Assembly (NCBI GenBank): GCA_028716975.1
Contig: JAQUOU010000002.1
Location: forward strand, 114,841-178,840
Direction: 5' to 3'
DNA: 64,000 nucleotides
Source of the DNA: Methylobacter sp.
GTDB lineage: Bacteria > Pseudomonadota > Gammaproteobacteria > Methylococcales > Methylomonadaceae
The notes under the pieces were generated by a model. The model was given only the letters and a program-made list of their open reading frames with translations, did no database searches and was not told where the DNA came from. Made by a program: the position numbers and the translations under genes. This document shows positions 17,118-26,142 of the stretch, in pieces (the first letter of the stretch is position 1; every line of letters starts with the position of its first letter).

Positions 17118-18647
17118 ATGGAAAGACAATATCTTACAGGGGCTATTGTTAGCCATACACTTTACGGGATTATCGCGGGCGGCTTATGCATAGGTGATAT
17201 CGAACCTATTCAGGCAGCGGAAAAGAAAACCTACACCAGGCCGCCGTTTACGGTATTTTCCAGCCAGATGCCCGATGCCTTGCTGGGTTCCGATAAATAT
17301 GAAAAACCGGTCTGGAATCTGCATGATACCCTGGGTTTGCCGGACTGGTTGTCGGTATCGCTGGAACAGCGCACCCGCTATGAAACCCAGGAGGGAACTT
17401 TCAGGGCTAATACCCGGGGCGGCGATCAGCAAATCGCTTTGCAGACAGACCTTTGGCTTGAAGCGCACCTGGGATCATTCCGGGCTGGCACTGAATTTTT
17501 AGATGCCCGCGCTTTAGCTACGGATTCAGGTTCCGTTAGTAATGGTTTGAATAATACTCATGCCAACCCGGCCGATTTCATCCAAGGCTATCTGGCCTGG
17601 GCCGAACAAAATCTTTTCTTTAGCGGCATCGGTGCGGAAGTAATGGCCGGCCGGCAAACCTTAAACTTTGGCAGCCGCCGGCTGGTGGCAAGAAACGCTT
17701 TTCGCAATACGATCAATACGTTTACCGGAGGACGCCTGCGGTTGACCGATTACAGCCACTGGCAGTTCAATGGCTTTGTCACCATGCCGGTTATCCGTTA
17801 CCCGACGGCAGCCGCTGATATTCTCAATGATGTGATCCAATTCGATAAGGAAGATACTCACACCTTGTTTTCCGGCGGTTTTCTTGAACTTTATAATCTG
17901 GGCTGGGATATTAACTCGGAAGTCTATTTATATCACCTGGATGAAAGCGACAGCACCCGCAATTTAACCCGCAACCGCCGCTATTTCACCCCCGGCGTGC
18001 GCGTTTTCATCAAGCCAGCCAAGGCTAAGTTCGACTTCCAGGGGGAAATCATGGGCCAGCTCGGCACGGTAAGAGCCACCACAGCCGCAAACGATAGCCG
18101 CAACCTGAACCATGCCGCCTGGTCGCATCATTTGGATGTCGGCTATACCTTCGATATGCCCTGGTCGCCGCGTTTTGCGCTGGAATATGATTATGCCAGC
18201 GGCAATAAGAATCCCAACGACGGCACTGACCAACGCTTTGATCTTTTATTCGGCGCGCGCCGTTTCGATTTTGGTCCGACCGGCATGTACGGCGCATTTT
18301 ACCGCAGCAACATCAATACGCCGGGCGTGCGTATTAATGTTGCGCCACGTGCCGATGTCCAATTCATACTGGCCCACCGGGCATTCTGGCTGGCATCGGC
18401 AAGCGATTGCTGGGGCGGCAGCACCTGTACCGGAACCAGCCTGATTCTTAGACCTAAAGCCGGCGGCAGCGGTGATTATGTCGGCCAGCAACTGGAATTA
18501 TCAGCGCGCTGGGATTTAAACGGCAGCCTGAATTTAGAAACGGGCTGGGCGCATTTATTCAAGGGCCAGTTCGCCAAGAATGCCCAATCGGCGCCTGCCG
18601 GGATAGACGTCGATTATGTTTATGTACAAAGTATGTTACGGTTTTAA
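17118..18647 (+). CDS. Alginate-export-type outer-membrane porin
   Basis: A 509-residue beta-barrel protein of the alginate export (AlgE-like) family. It has an N-terminal signal-like segment (MERQYLTGAIVSH to about residue 35), alternating aromatic strands such as LSVSLEQRTRYETQEG and AWSHHLDVGYTFDMPW, and a C-terminal strand ending SMLRF with terminal Phe, as required for barrel insertion. ATG 17118 is preferred to a GTG at 17082. It lies 21 bases before modA and downstream of a probable ModE site. Its substrate is unknown; co-transcription with modABC suggests oxyanion entry rather than alginate export. Confidence 0.8.
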   Translation: MERQYLTGAIVSHTLYGIIAGGLCIGDIEPIQAAEKKTYTRPPFTVFSSQMPDALLGSDKYEKPVWNLHDTLGLPDWLSVSLEQRTRYETQEGTFRANTRGGDQQIALQTDLWLEAHLGSFRAGTEFLDARALATDSGSVSNGLNNTHANPADFIQGYLAWAEQNLFFSGIGAEVMAGRQTLNFGSRRLVARNAFRNTINTFTGGRLRLTDYSHWQFNGFVTMPVIRYPTAAADILNDVIQFDKEDTHTLFSGGFLELYNLGWDINSEVYLYHLDESDSTRNLTRNRRYFTPGVRVFIKPAKAKFDFQGEIMGQLGTVRATTAANDSRNLNHAAWSHHLDVGYTFDMPWSPRFALEYDYASGNKNPNDGTDQRFDLLFGARRFDFGPTGMYGAFYRSNINTPGVRINVAPRADVQFILAHRAFWLASASDCWGGSTCTGTSLILRPKAGGSGDYVGQQLELSARWDLNGSLNLETGWAHLFKGQFAKNAQSAPAGIDVDYVYVQSMLRF

Positions 18648-18668
18648 CACTTGAATCAGGAAATCAGC

Positions 18669-19433
18669 ATGGCATTTAAAATCACCAGTTTTTTCTTATG
18701 GGCTTTATATCTAATTTCGGCGTCTTCACTGTGCAATGCCGAAACCACCTTGGTGGCCGTCGCATCCAATTTCACCAAACCCATGACCGAAATCGCCGAA
18801 GCGTTTAAAAAAACCACCGGCCACAGCGCTAATTTAGCGTTTGGGTCATCGGGCAAGTTTGTCTCGCAACTCGAGAACGGCGGACCCTTTGAAGTCTTTT
18901 TATCGGCGGATGCCAGCAATCCGATTAAACTCGAACAATCCGGCCTGGCCGTTGCCGGGAGCCGTTTTACCTATGCCATCGGCAAGCTCGTGTTATGGTC
19001 CAACAAAACCGGTTACGTGGATGAGCGGGGACAGATTCTGGCAACCGGAGGCTTCAAGCATCTGGCGCTGGCCGATCCTAAACTGGCGCCTTACGGGGCG
19101 GCGGCGATGGAGGTCATCAGGAACATGAAGCTGCTGGATACACTGCAACCCTTGTTCGTGCTGGGCGAAAATATTGCGCAGACCTATCAGTTTATCAGCA
19201 CTGGCAATGCCGAACTGGGTTTTATAGCACTTTCGCAAATCATTGATAACGGCAGGATCGCTAGCGGTTCAGGATGGATTGTGCCTAATAATCTACATAT
19301 TCCTATTCTCCAGGATGTGATATTGCTAAAAAAGGGCGCGGAAAATCCGGCGGCTCCGGCCTTGCTGAAATTTTTAACATCACCGGAAGCCCAAGCCATT
19401 ATCCGCAAATACGGTTACGACATAGCTGGTTAG
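18669..19433 (+). CDS. modA: Molybdate-binding periplasmic protein ModA
   Basis: A 254-residue substrate-binding protein with a signal peptide ending near SSLCNA|ETTL. Typical ModA segments are VAVASNFTKPM (first oxyanion contacts), FGSSGKFVSQLENGGPFEVF, and YQFISTGNAELGFIALSQI. It captures molybdate or tungstate in the periplasm and hands it to ModB. ATG 18669 has AGGAA upstream; the in-frame TTG at 18651 is less likely. The order porin-modA-modB-modC with short gaps indicates one operon. Confidence 0.94.
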   Translation: MAFKITSFFLWALYLISASSLCNAETTLVAVASNFTKPMTEIAEAFKKTTGHSANLAFGSSGKFVSQLENGGPFEVFLSADASNPIKLEQSGLAVAGSRFTYAIGKLVLWSNKTGYVDERGQILATGGFKHLALADPKLAPYGAAAMEVIRNMKLLDTLQPLFVLGENIAQTYQFISTGNAELGFIALSQIIDNGRIASGSGWIVPNNLHIPILQDVILLKKGAENPAAPALLKFLTSPEAQAIIRKYGYDIAG

Positions 19434-19443
19434 CCCTGAAGCC

Positions 19444-20133
19444 ATGTTAAGCCCTGCCGATATAGCTACTTTATGGCTGACCTTCAAGGTGGCCGGTATC
19501 AGTACCTTATTCATGCTGCTGTTCGGCACGCCGCTGGCCTGGTGGCTGGCCCGCACTGAATCCCGCTGGAAAGGCATCTGTAACGCCGTGGTAGCTTTGC
19601 CGCTGGTATTGCCGCCGACAGTTCTGGGTTTCTATCTGCTGGTGCTGATGGGGCCGGCCGGGGTAATCGGCAAGTTCACGACCTGGCTGGGTTTGGGTAC
19701 ATTGCCGTTTACCTTTGCCGGATTGGTGGTGGCGTCGGTGCTGTATTCGTTACCGTTTGTCGTGCAACCGTTACAAACCGCTTTTGCCATGATCGGCGCG
19801 CGTCCTTTAGAAGCCGCAGCGACCTTGCGCGCCAGTCCTTTTGATACTTTTTTCAGTATCGTCGTGCCGCTGGCGAAGCCCGGTTTTCTGACCGCCGCCA
19901 TTTTAGGCTTTGCGCATACCGTCGGTGAATTCGGCGTGGTGCTCATGGTCGGCGGCAATATTCCCGATAAAACCCGGGTCGTGTCGGTGCAAATTTATAA
20001 TCATGTCGAAGCCCTGGAATACAGTGAAGCTCACTGGCTGGCGGGCTGCCTGCTATTGTTCTCGTTTAGCGTACTGCTGGTGCTGTACACTGCGCTGAAA
20101 ACGCACCCTGTTGCCCACCAGTCACTTAAATAA
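19444..20133 (+). CDS. modB: Molybdate ABC transporter permease ModB
   Basis: A 229-residue inner-membrane protein with about five hydrophobic spans (for example STLFMLLFGTPLAWWL and VVALPLVLPPTVLGFYLLVL). The cytoplasmic EAA loop reads EAAATLRASPFDTFFSIVVP, the contact for the ModC ATPase. It forms the molybdate channel as a dimer. It follows modA by ten bases and ends 13 bases before modC. Confidence 0.94.
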   Translation: MLSPADIATLWLTFKVAGISTLFMLLFGTPLAWWLARTESRWKGICNAVVALPLVLPPTVLGFYLLVLMGPAGVIGKFTTWLGLGTLPFTFAGLVVASVLYSLPFVVQPLQTAFAMIGARPLEAAATLRASPFDTFFSIVVPLAKPGFLTAAILGFAHTVGEFGVVLMVGGNIPDKTRVVSVQIYNHVEALEYSEAHWLAGCLLLFSFSVLLVLYTALKTHPVAHQSLK

Positions 20134-20146
20134 CTACAAAGCGCCA

Positions 20147-21229
20147 ATGACAACCCCTATTCAAGTCCGTTTTCAGCTCGATTATGGGGTGTTTCAACTG
20201 GCCGTCGATTTACAATTGCCAGGCACCGGCATCACGGTGTTATTCGGCCATTCCGGCTCAGGCAAAACTACCTTGCTGCGCTGCATTGCCGGGCTGCAAT
20301 ATGCGCCGCAGGGTTTTATGAAAATCAACAGCAGGATTTGGCAGGATAGCGAGCGCGGCCTGTTCCTGCCTACTTATAAACGGCCGCTGGGCTATGTGTT
20401 TCAGGAAGCTAACCTGTTTCCGCATTTAACGGTGCGGGCTAACCTGCACTATGGCTTGAAGCGGATAGGCAAAAAATCGCCGGGCGCTGCTGATCTTAAG
20501 CCGGTTCTGGAGTTACTGGGCATCAGCCATTTACTCGACCGCATGACTGACAATCTGTCCGGCGGCGAGCGGCAACGGGTCGCCATAGCGCGGGCGCTGG
20601 CGCTTAATCCCGAAATATTGTTGATGGATGAACCGTTGGCGTCTTTGGATTTCAAACGCAAGCAGGAAATTCTGCCCTACCTGAGCCGTCTTCATCAGCA
20701 AACCAATATTCCCATCCTGTATGTCACCCATTCCCAACAGGAAGTTGCGCAATTGGCTGATTACTTGGTAATTATGGATGAAGGCCGGGTCGTGGCGTCT
20801 GGGCCTTTATCGGAAACGCTGAGCCGCCTTGATGTACCGATGGCGCAGGACCGGGAAGCCGCTACGGTTTGGCAGGCGGCTATCATTGAACATGAAGTGA
20901 AATATCATCTCACGCGCGTTGCTTTTGAGGGCGGCACACTCAGTTTGCCGGCGATTGACGCCGGGATTGGTACGCTTTTACGCGTTCAAATCTATGCCCG
21001 CGATGTCAGTATCGTACTTGAGGCCCCGGCTGCGACCAGCATTATCAATGTATTACCGGCAACCATCACGGGTATCGTTAACGATCGCGCGGGCCGGAGC
21101 GTAGTCCGCTTGCAAGTCGGCAACCAAGTGCTATTGGCGCATATTACCTGTAAATCCGCGCTGTTGCTGGGTTTGCAGCTTGGCATGCCGGTTTTTGCCC
21201 AGATCAAGGGTACATCGATATTAAATTAA
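20147..21229 (+). CDS. modC: Molybdate ABC transporter ATPase ModC
   Basis: A 360-residue ATPase with Walker A (GHSGSGKT, about 33-40), signature LSGGERQR, Walker B ILLMDEPLASLD and switch His in VTHSQQE, followed by a C-terminal TOBE domain (from about 290; NVLPATITGIV) that senses molybdate. It powers import through ModB. ATG 20147 is chosen because it lies just after the modB stop; a frame-start at 20111 would overlap modB. The degenerate gene at 16199 is its inactive relative. Confidence 0.94.
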   Translation: MTTPIQVRFQLDYGVFQLAVDLQLPGTGITVLFGHSGSGKTTLLRCIAGLQYAPQGFMKINSRIWQDSERGLFLPTYKRPLGYVFQEANLFPHLTVRANLHYGLKRIGKKSPGAADLKPVLELLGISHLLDRMTDNLSGGERQRVAIARALALNPEILLMDEPLASLDFKRKQEILPYLSRLHQQTNIPILYVTHSQQEVAQLADYLVIMDEGRVVASGPLSETLSRLDVPMAQDREAATVWQAAIIEHEVKYHLTRVAFEGGTLSLPAIDAGIGTLLRVQIYARDVSIVLEAPAATSIINVLPATITGIVNDRAGRSVVRLQVGNQVLLAHITCKSALLLGLQLGMPVFAQIKGTSILN

Positions 21230-21400
21230 TCGATGTCAAAGGGATTCAGCATGAAAGCAGGTGCGCGCAATTACTACAGGTTCCGTCAGCAACAATGCTT
21301 TTATTATGAAGCCGTCATAACGGATCATGTCATAGTTCATCCCTATCAATCGTAGGCCGTATCCATTCGGCGGAGCTGATCGGTGTAATGCTACCTCAGA
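21230..21400 (+). other. Molbindin-like remnant after modC
   Basis: An ATG at 21251 begins MKAGARN, matching the start of the molbindin at 15681 (MKASARN), but the frame shifts within a dozen codons; ACAGGTTCCGTCAGCAAC then matches the TGTVSE region in another frame. It is a small decayed mop copy, with nothing else coding to 21400. Confidence 0.45.
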
Positions 21401-21675
21401 TGCGAGACAGGAGTCGAGTAGTCCCCAGAAGCGATAGCGCCTGTGTTTTCACGAAGCGTCTCTTTGCGGTGTGAAAATGCAGGCTTTCCGGCATTGCGTC
21501 GCGTCATTGGAGAGCAGGTGAGCTACCCCTGGTTGGGTAGCGATCGAGTGACCAGAGCCTGTCCTCAGCGTAGTCGTGAGGAACGGCTGGGGCCGCCGCA
21601 GGCATTAGCGGTCGCGTGATTTTTGCCGCTTGTTGGGCAGGGATGCCCATAAAAGCTTTCGCAAAAATAGCGACT
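21401..21675 (+). repeat. Dispersed repeat, copy 1
   Basis: The left 57 bases (21401-21457) match 49323-49379 in 50 positions (shared core GAAGCGATAG and CCTGTGTTTTCACGAAGC). A right-end block (21635-21675, with GGGATGCC and TCGCAAAAATA) matches 49492-49534. The middle differs between the copies, so the element has conserved ends and a variable centre. Confidence 0.7.
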
Positions 21676-21737
21676 CCCCGCTCGCGGCCTCAATGCTCAG
21701 CCTTACAACTCGCTAGTCGAAGACTCCACTTTTTACA

Positions 21738-21930
21738 TTACCGGAAGATACGCCGAACAACATCAGCGGCCGGGTTGCCAAAAAAAGGCATGGAAGGACT
21801 GGCGATTTCACCGGACGGTAAAACTCTGATCGGTATCCTGCAAGCACCCTCAGCCTGCAAACAGGGTAAGCGTTTTTGCTCAGCATTGCCGGAGTCCAAC
21901 TCGGCAAACTCCGCTTTCTTAGCCAGGTGA
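21738..21930 (+). pseudogene. Phytase-like / esterase-like domain remnant
   Basis: The frame LPEDTPNNISGRVAKK runs to a seven-A tract (21780-21786) and continues one frame over as GMEGLAISPDGKTLIGILQAP. The latter motif is characteristic of the esterase-like activity of phytase family (PF13449). Less than a sixth of such a domain remains, with a frameshift in the A tract. Confidence 0.5.
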
Positions 21931-21965
21931 TCGCCAGGTAAATGCAGGCTACACGTCCGGCCTGT

Positions 21966-23204
21966 TTATACCGGCAATTGCCGGGCCAGTATTAGCAAAG
22001 GATGCTCGACTTTGTTACTGCCGGTGCTGAGGAAAACCGCGCAGCCGAAATTGCCGCTCACCACAACATCCGCTAATGAAGCGTTGATGGCTTCCTGTTT
22101 TAAGGCCTGCAACTGTCCGGCATTAGCGGGATGGGTCAGCATGTAGCTGCCGCCCGCGCCGCAACAGGTCTGGTTATCGGCCAGGGCGCTAATGCTTAGG
22201 CCGGGAATTTTTTGCAGCAGCGCATAAACGGCTTGCTGGTTTTTGAGGACATTGCGCTGGCTGCACGGCTCGTGCACGGCTATTTTCAGGCTGGAGGGCA
22301 GCAGTTGCAGCTTATCCGGCCAATGTTTCAGTAAAAACTCGGTAATGTCGAACAGGCGTTGCCGGAACAGCTCTGCCGCTTCGCCATCGCTGCTTTGATA
22401 TTCGCTTAGCATCGCCCCGCAACCGGTGGCGGTGTGGAGCACGGCATCGACATCCAGCCCATTGAACGCCCTGATGTTGTTGTCGATCAAGCCAGCGGCT
22501 GACTGGCCGTTATGCTGGTGAATCGCCCCGCAACAGCCTTGTTGCGATAGTGCCAGCACCTCGTAACCGATGGCATTTAACAGTTTGATCGCCGCCAGCA
22601 GCGTATCGCGGTCAAAATGTTCGGCGATACAGCCGGTGAACAGCGCGATCCGGCCGCGTTTCGGGGCGCTAGCAGGATAGAAGTCGGCCAATGCCTGCAA
22701 TGCCGGCTTGTCCAATAAGGCTTCGGCATCGGCCAAATGCAGTTTTTTCAGCAAGCCGGTGCGTCGCAGCGGTTTTTGCAGGCCCGATTTCAGGTAAACG
22801 GCCAGCAAAGGCATTAACCACATTCGCCAGCGCTTATTTTCAATCAAACTGAACGCCAGTTTCGCCAGCCAACCCGGTTCAGCTTTTAACCGGGTCTGGG
22901 CCTGATCGAACAACTGCCCATAGAGCATCCAGCTTGGACATACGGTTTCGCAGGCCCGGCATTGCAGGCAGTTATCCAGATGCATGCGCTCCTCTTTGCT
23001 AATAGGCTGATTTTCAACCAGTATCTTGCTAATAGTGCGGATGCGACGGCGCGGGGTTTCTTCATCGATCTGGAACAGGCGAAAGGTCGGGCAACTGCTG
23101 ACGCACATGCCGCAACGCATACATTCGCTTGCTTCAGGGATATAGGGTCCTGACCTCAATGATTCGGCGGGTTCATCGTAACCCATGTCCATGAAATCAA
23201 ACAT
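21966..23204 (-). CDS. GlcF-like Fe-S oxidoreductase subunit
   Basis: A 412-residue protein with two [4Fe-4S] motifs (C28, C31, C34, C38 and C79, C82, C85, C89) and two CCG-type domains (QGCCGAIHQHNG, and QTCCGAGGSYML near the C-terminus) found in glycolate oxidase GlcF, lactate oxidase and heterodisulfide reductases. It transfers electrons between a flavoprotein and a quinone or thiol partner. No GlcD or GlcE flavoprotein gene is adjacent, so the donor is unclear. It is the last gene of a leftward operon with an unknown gene and a DUF364-like gene, divergent from nifH, which suggests a nif-linked redox role. Confidence 0.8.
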   Translation of the reverse strand: MFDFMDMGYDEPAESLRSGPYIPEASECMRCGMCVSSCPTFRLFQIDEETPRRRIRTISKILVENQPISKEERMHLDNCLQCRACETVCPSWMLYGQLFDQAQTRLKAEPGWLAKLAFSLIENKRWRMWLMPLLAVYLKSGLQKPLRRTGLLKKLHLADAEALLDKPALQALADFYPASAPKRGRIALFTGCIAEHFDRDTLLAAIKLLNAIGYEVLALSQQGCCGAIHQHNGQSAAGLIDNNIRAFNGLDVDAVLHTATGCGAMLSEYQSSDGEAAELFRQRLFDITEFLLKHWPDKLQLLPSSLKIAVHEPCSQRNVLKNQQAVYALLQKIPGLSISALADNQTCCGAGGSYMLTHPANAGQLQALKQEAINASLADVVVSGNFGCAVFLSTGSNKVEHPLLILARQLPV

Positions 23205-23211
23205 TTAAGGC

Positions 23212-23649
23212 CTACATCACCTTGGCATAGGCGCGGCGCAATAAATCCATTTCCGCAGGCGGCCTGCCGCGCAGTTCAGGTAGGGTTCTCATGCGGCAAT
23301 CCCGGCTTTGCATCAGTTTGTGCGGCGGGTCAAGCATCATGAAACGCGCCATGTGCACGGTGATAATGCCGCCGGGCGCGTCGATCTGCTCGCTAAATTC
23401 CGGTTCGACGCGCAATATGTCATTGTCCAGTTGCAAAAGCTTATTGATATTGTTGACCAGCATGGCCGGATGAGTGCTGACTTTTTCGGTTATGAACTCT
23501 TCAGGCTCCAGTGCGCTGGACAAGGCCGGCAATGGCTGCGAAAAGCAGATGCTGCCGTTGCTGTGCTGGGCGAACAGGATCAAGGCGCTGATATCGCCTT
23601 TGTAAAAGAGCAGCACGCGGTGGTTGTTGAATACGTTATTGAGTGACAT
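23212..23649 (-). CDS. Unknown protein between DUF364-like and GlcF-like genes
   Basis: A 145-residue protein with no signal peptide, membrane segment or cysteine motif. Visible stretches are VLLFYKGDISALILFAQH (a probable hydrophobic core strand) and GIITVHMARFMMLDPPHKLMQ. The gene starts one base after the stop of the DUF364-like gene and ends seven bases before the GlcF-like gene, so it is very probably co-expressed with both. I do not recognise the family; an accessory or assembly role for the Fe-S protein is a guess from position. Confidence 0.6.
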   Translation of the reverse strand: MSLNNVFNNHRVLLFYKGDISALILFAQHSNGSICFSQPLPALSSALEPEEFITEKVSTHPAMLVNNINKLLQLDNDILRVEPEFSEQIDAPGGIITVHMARFMMLDPPHKLMQSRDCRMRTLPELRGRPPAEMDLLRRAYAKVM

Positions 23650-23650
23650 A

Positions 23651-24628
23651 TTAATTCAGGGTATCGGGTTGCGCGGCGTAACTGTCCCACAGCGGTTTGT
23701 AACCGCTATCCAGCCGCGCCAGGCGGGTGTTGGCCTGCTCCAGCAATTGATAGGCAGGAAAGCGGCTGGTGTAGCCGGCAGAGTACCAGCTTTCCATTTC
23801 AATCGTGAGCCGGATTTTCTCGGCAACGCAATCGGCGATTTGCTGTTTCAGCCAAGTCATGCTGGTCGAGGGCGTCAGCTCGGCGATCCGGTAGCGCAGA
23901 CCCTGGTTGAAAATCCGCACGCCGCCGCCCTGAGCGGCAGTATGATACAGCGCAGCGGCATCGGTGATTTCCACCCCGGCCAGATAATCAATGCCGAACT
24001 CGTGCAACTGCGGCAGCCAGGGCACGGTCGGGCCCATCAATACGGTTTTGGCGTTGCCTGCGAGTTCCGCCAATCGTGGAAAGGTTTTGTTGGGTATCGA
24101 GCTGGCGGTTAAAAATACCCAGTCCGCATTCGGCAGCAGAAATTCGCAGGCTGAATTCGGCAAATCCCCGGCGATAGGTTGTTTCTCGAGCACGCTGAGC
24201 CGCATCCGGTTTTGATAGCGTTCGATGCCGGGATAATGGCCGATGACCACTACGTTTTTGTTTTGCAGCTTCGGCAGGAAATAATCGAACACGGCCAGAT
24301 TGGCATGTTCTCCGGCATTATCTAGCGCCACCGAATCGGGTAGCGGCCTGCTGTTAATGCAGCTGTTAATTGCCGCCATTGCCACTGTCGCCTTGTAAGG
24401 CTCCCATTCCAGTATCCAGGCGGCCAGATCCGTGACGGCTTTGCCCGACAAAGTACCGGACCACGGTAGGGTGCGAATAGCCAGACCCGGACTCATCGCC
24501 AAGCCGGCGCTGCCTTTGCCGCTGCTTTGGCAAAGCGTCCACACTAAACCGATCATCAGGTTGTCGACTACCGCATCGCTGCTGCAATAATCCAGCAGCA
24601 GTTCGTAGAACTGCTTTGGGTTAGTCAT
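23651..24628 (-). CDS. DUF364/DUF4213 putative metal-chelation protein
   Basis: A 325-residue protein. The N-terminal half resembles the DUF4213 enolase-N-like domain (GKGSAGLAMSPG, then PLPDSVALDNAGEHANLAVFDYF). The second half is the Rossmann-like DUF364 domain (NVVVIGHYPGIERYQ; VLMGPTVPWLPQLHEFGID). The family is described as putative heavy-metal chelators, and some members sit near molybdenum or tungsten genes. Here it lies between mod and nif genes in a leftward operon, which makes a role in Mo or Fe-S metal handling attractive but unproven. Confidence 0.65.
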   Translation of the reverse strand: MTNPKQFYELLLDYCSSDAVVDNLMIGLVWTLCQSSGKGSAGLAMSPGLAIRTLPWSGTLSGKAVTDLAAWILEWEPYKATVAMAAINSCINSRPLPDSVALDNAGEHANLAVFDYFLPKLQNKNVVVIGHYPGIERYQNRMRLSVLEKQPIAGDLPNSACEFLLPNADWVFLTASSIPNKTFPRLAELAGNAKTVLMGPTVPWLPQLHEFGIDYLAGVEITDAAALYHTAAQGGGVRIFNQGLRYRIAELTPSTSMTWLKQQIADCVAEKIRLTIEMESWYSAGYTSRFPAYQLLEQANTRLARLDSGYKPLWDSYAAQPDTLN

Positions 24629-24748
24629 GGCTTAGCCTGTTGGACAAGCCGGGTAATCCAGTTGTGATTTTAAAGCAGCTTTGCCGCGCGCAATTATGAA
24701 TGCTTCGGCAAAGGCGCTTTATGCCGGGATGTATTGGTACCTCAGGGT

Positions 24749-25582
24749 TCAAGCCGCCTCCAGCAGCTCTTCAACACCGGCATCGATAATTTCCAGGCCT
24801 ATTTTTTTACAAAACCGCACTTCCTTATCGGTCGGGTTTTTGTTCAAAACCCAGCCTTTTTTCTCTGCCGCCCCATAAATAATATCGCTCATTACCATAC
24901 GTTCCGAATCCCTGTTTAATGGCAAACCTATAAACAGGTATTGTTTTCCTTTACGGTATTCTTTAAGGAAGTCAGGAATAGCGAACCCCCCCATTAATTC
25001 GGTTATGTAATCAACGTAATCGGCATCTGAAGCTATGAAGTTGGCCTCAGGTTTTGGCGTACCCATGGGTTTAAATAAAATGGGCAGTGTGGGATCAACC
25101 TGTTCCTGTGGTATTTCAAAATAATTACTACGATCATAGTGATATATTTTAAACCGGAACTGGCTGGCGGAAATTCTTGCGAGACCGACAATCAGCGTAT
25201 GTTCTTCATCGGCATAGCTGTCCTGTAATTGCGTATCCCGATTTATATCAATAATATAAGCGGGTTTCCATTGCGCCAGCCAGTTATGAATGGCTGCGCG
25301 CGTCCATTCGGTTTCTCCATATAATTTTGTCAGAAACTGACCCAGGAAGTTTCTGCCTCTTTTTAATTCCAGGTTCATGGCGGCGCGAGGAAACTCATAC
25401 ATTAATTTAGGCGCCATCGGCCTGCCGTTATTCATGGCCAAAATCAGGCTGTCGCTATTAGCCGGCATGGCTGCGCCGGTTAATTTGTTGGTCGCATCAA
25501 AGAGAACGCCGGAACCCAGATAAGGCACAATTTTGTTTTCGTACAAACCATTTAATATTTCAGAAAAAACAGTAGAAGACAT
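24749..25582 (-). CDS. SIR2-like protein upstream of nifH
   Basis: A 277-residue protein with a Sir2-type nucleotide-binding start (NKIVPYLGSGVLFDAT) and WKPAYIIDINRDTQL, HTLIVGLARIS and YLFIGLPLNRDSERM further on, the layout of the SIR2_2 family rather than classical deacetylases. ATG 25582 is set by GGAG seven bases upstream. It is transcribed away from nifH with about 620 bases between them. Sirtuin-like folds bind NAD; a link to nitrogenase regulation or ADP-ribose chemistry is inference. The DUF364-like gene follows after about 120 bases. Confidence 0.6.
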   Translation of the reverse strand: MSSTVFSEILNGLYENKIVPYLGSGVLFDATNKLTGAAMPANSDSLILAMNNGRPMAPKLMYEFPRAAMNLELKRGRNFLGQFLTKLYGETEWTRAAIHNWLAQWKPAYIIDINRDTQLQDSYADEEHTLIVGLARISASQFRFKIYHYDRSNYFEIPQEQVDPTLPILFKPMGTPKPEANFIASDADYVDYITELMGGFAIPDFLKEYRKGKQYLFIGLPLNRDSERMVMSDIIYGAAEKKGWVLNKNPTDKEVRFCKKIGLEIIDAGVEELLEAA

Positions 25583-25808
25583 TGCAAACTCCATTATTAA
25601 GTATGTATATTTTTTACCTAAGCAATAATTAATCCAGTTTTCTCGTGTTTTTAATAAACCATGTAACATTTTGATTAACAAAAGGATATATAAACTTCGC
25701 CTGAACTTTAAGAGGGTTGTAGCCAGTATTTTGTTGTATTCCCAACAATTCTTCTGCTGCTTAATCTATTTAAAAGCACAAAGCTTTCAATACGAATTAA
25801 ATTAGTAA

Positions 25809-25953
25809 AGGGAACCTCTAAAATTATCCGTTCATACTTCGACATGGCTCTCCTGAGTTTATTGAAGGGCTCAGTATGAACGGATAAGTTTTTGATTTAA
25901 AAAGGCAACCGTTCGTACTGAGTTTATCGAAGTGCAATTTTTAGAGGTTCCCT
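25809..25953. mobile_element. MITE-like 145-bp element with inverted ends
   Basis: The ends AGGGAACCTCTAAAATT (25809-25825) and AATTTTTAGAGGTTCCCT (25936-25953) are inverted, differing by one base in an A run. The interior holds the CTCCTGAG and GAAGGGCTCAG hairpin motifs also found at 44024-44090. It carries no coding sequence and no clear target duplication. It lies between the SIR2-like gene and the nifH upstream activator. Confidence 0.65.
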
Positions 25954-26027
25954 AAAGATATCTCTCCCAGAATGACGAGTTGTGGTCATACCTCATGGAG
26001 ATGAGGACACTAAATAAATAACCCTAC

Positions 26028-26043
26028 TGTTACTAAGCTTACA
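26028..26043 (+). promoter_or_regulatory. NifA upstream activator sequence for nifH
   Basis: TGT-TACTAAGCTT-ACA fits the TGT-N10-ACA consensus bound by NifA exactly and lies about 115 bases upstream of the sigma-54 promoter, the normal distance for looping by IHF. Confidence 0.8.
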
Positions 26044-26142
26044 GAGCAACATAACAAAATGTTTGAAACATAACGTTGCCTGACCTTTTCGCTTGAATAA
26101 TTAAGTATTATAAATCAATGGCATAAATTGATTAGCCGTGGT

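Noticed and set aside
17964-18491. Several long frames on both strands inside the porin gene
   Set aside because: They are shadows of GC-rich codons in the porin; none has a start signal or family motif.
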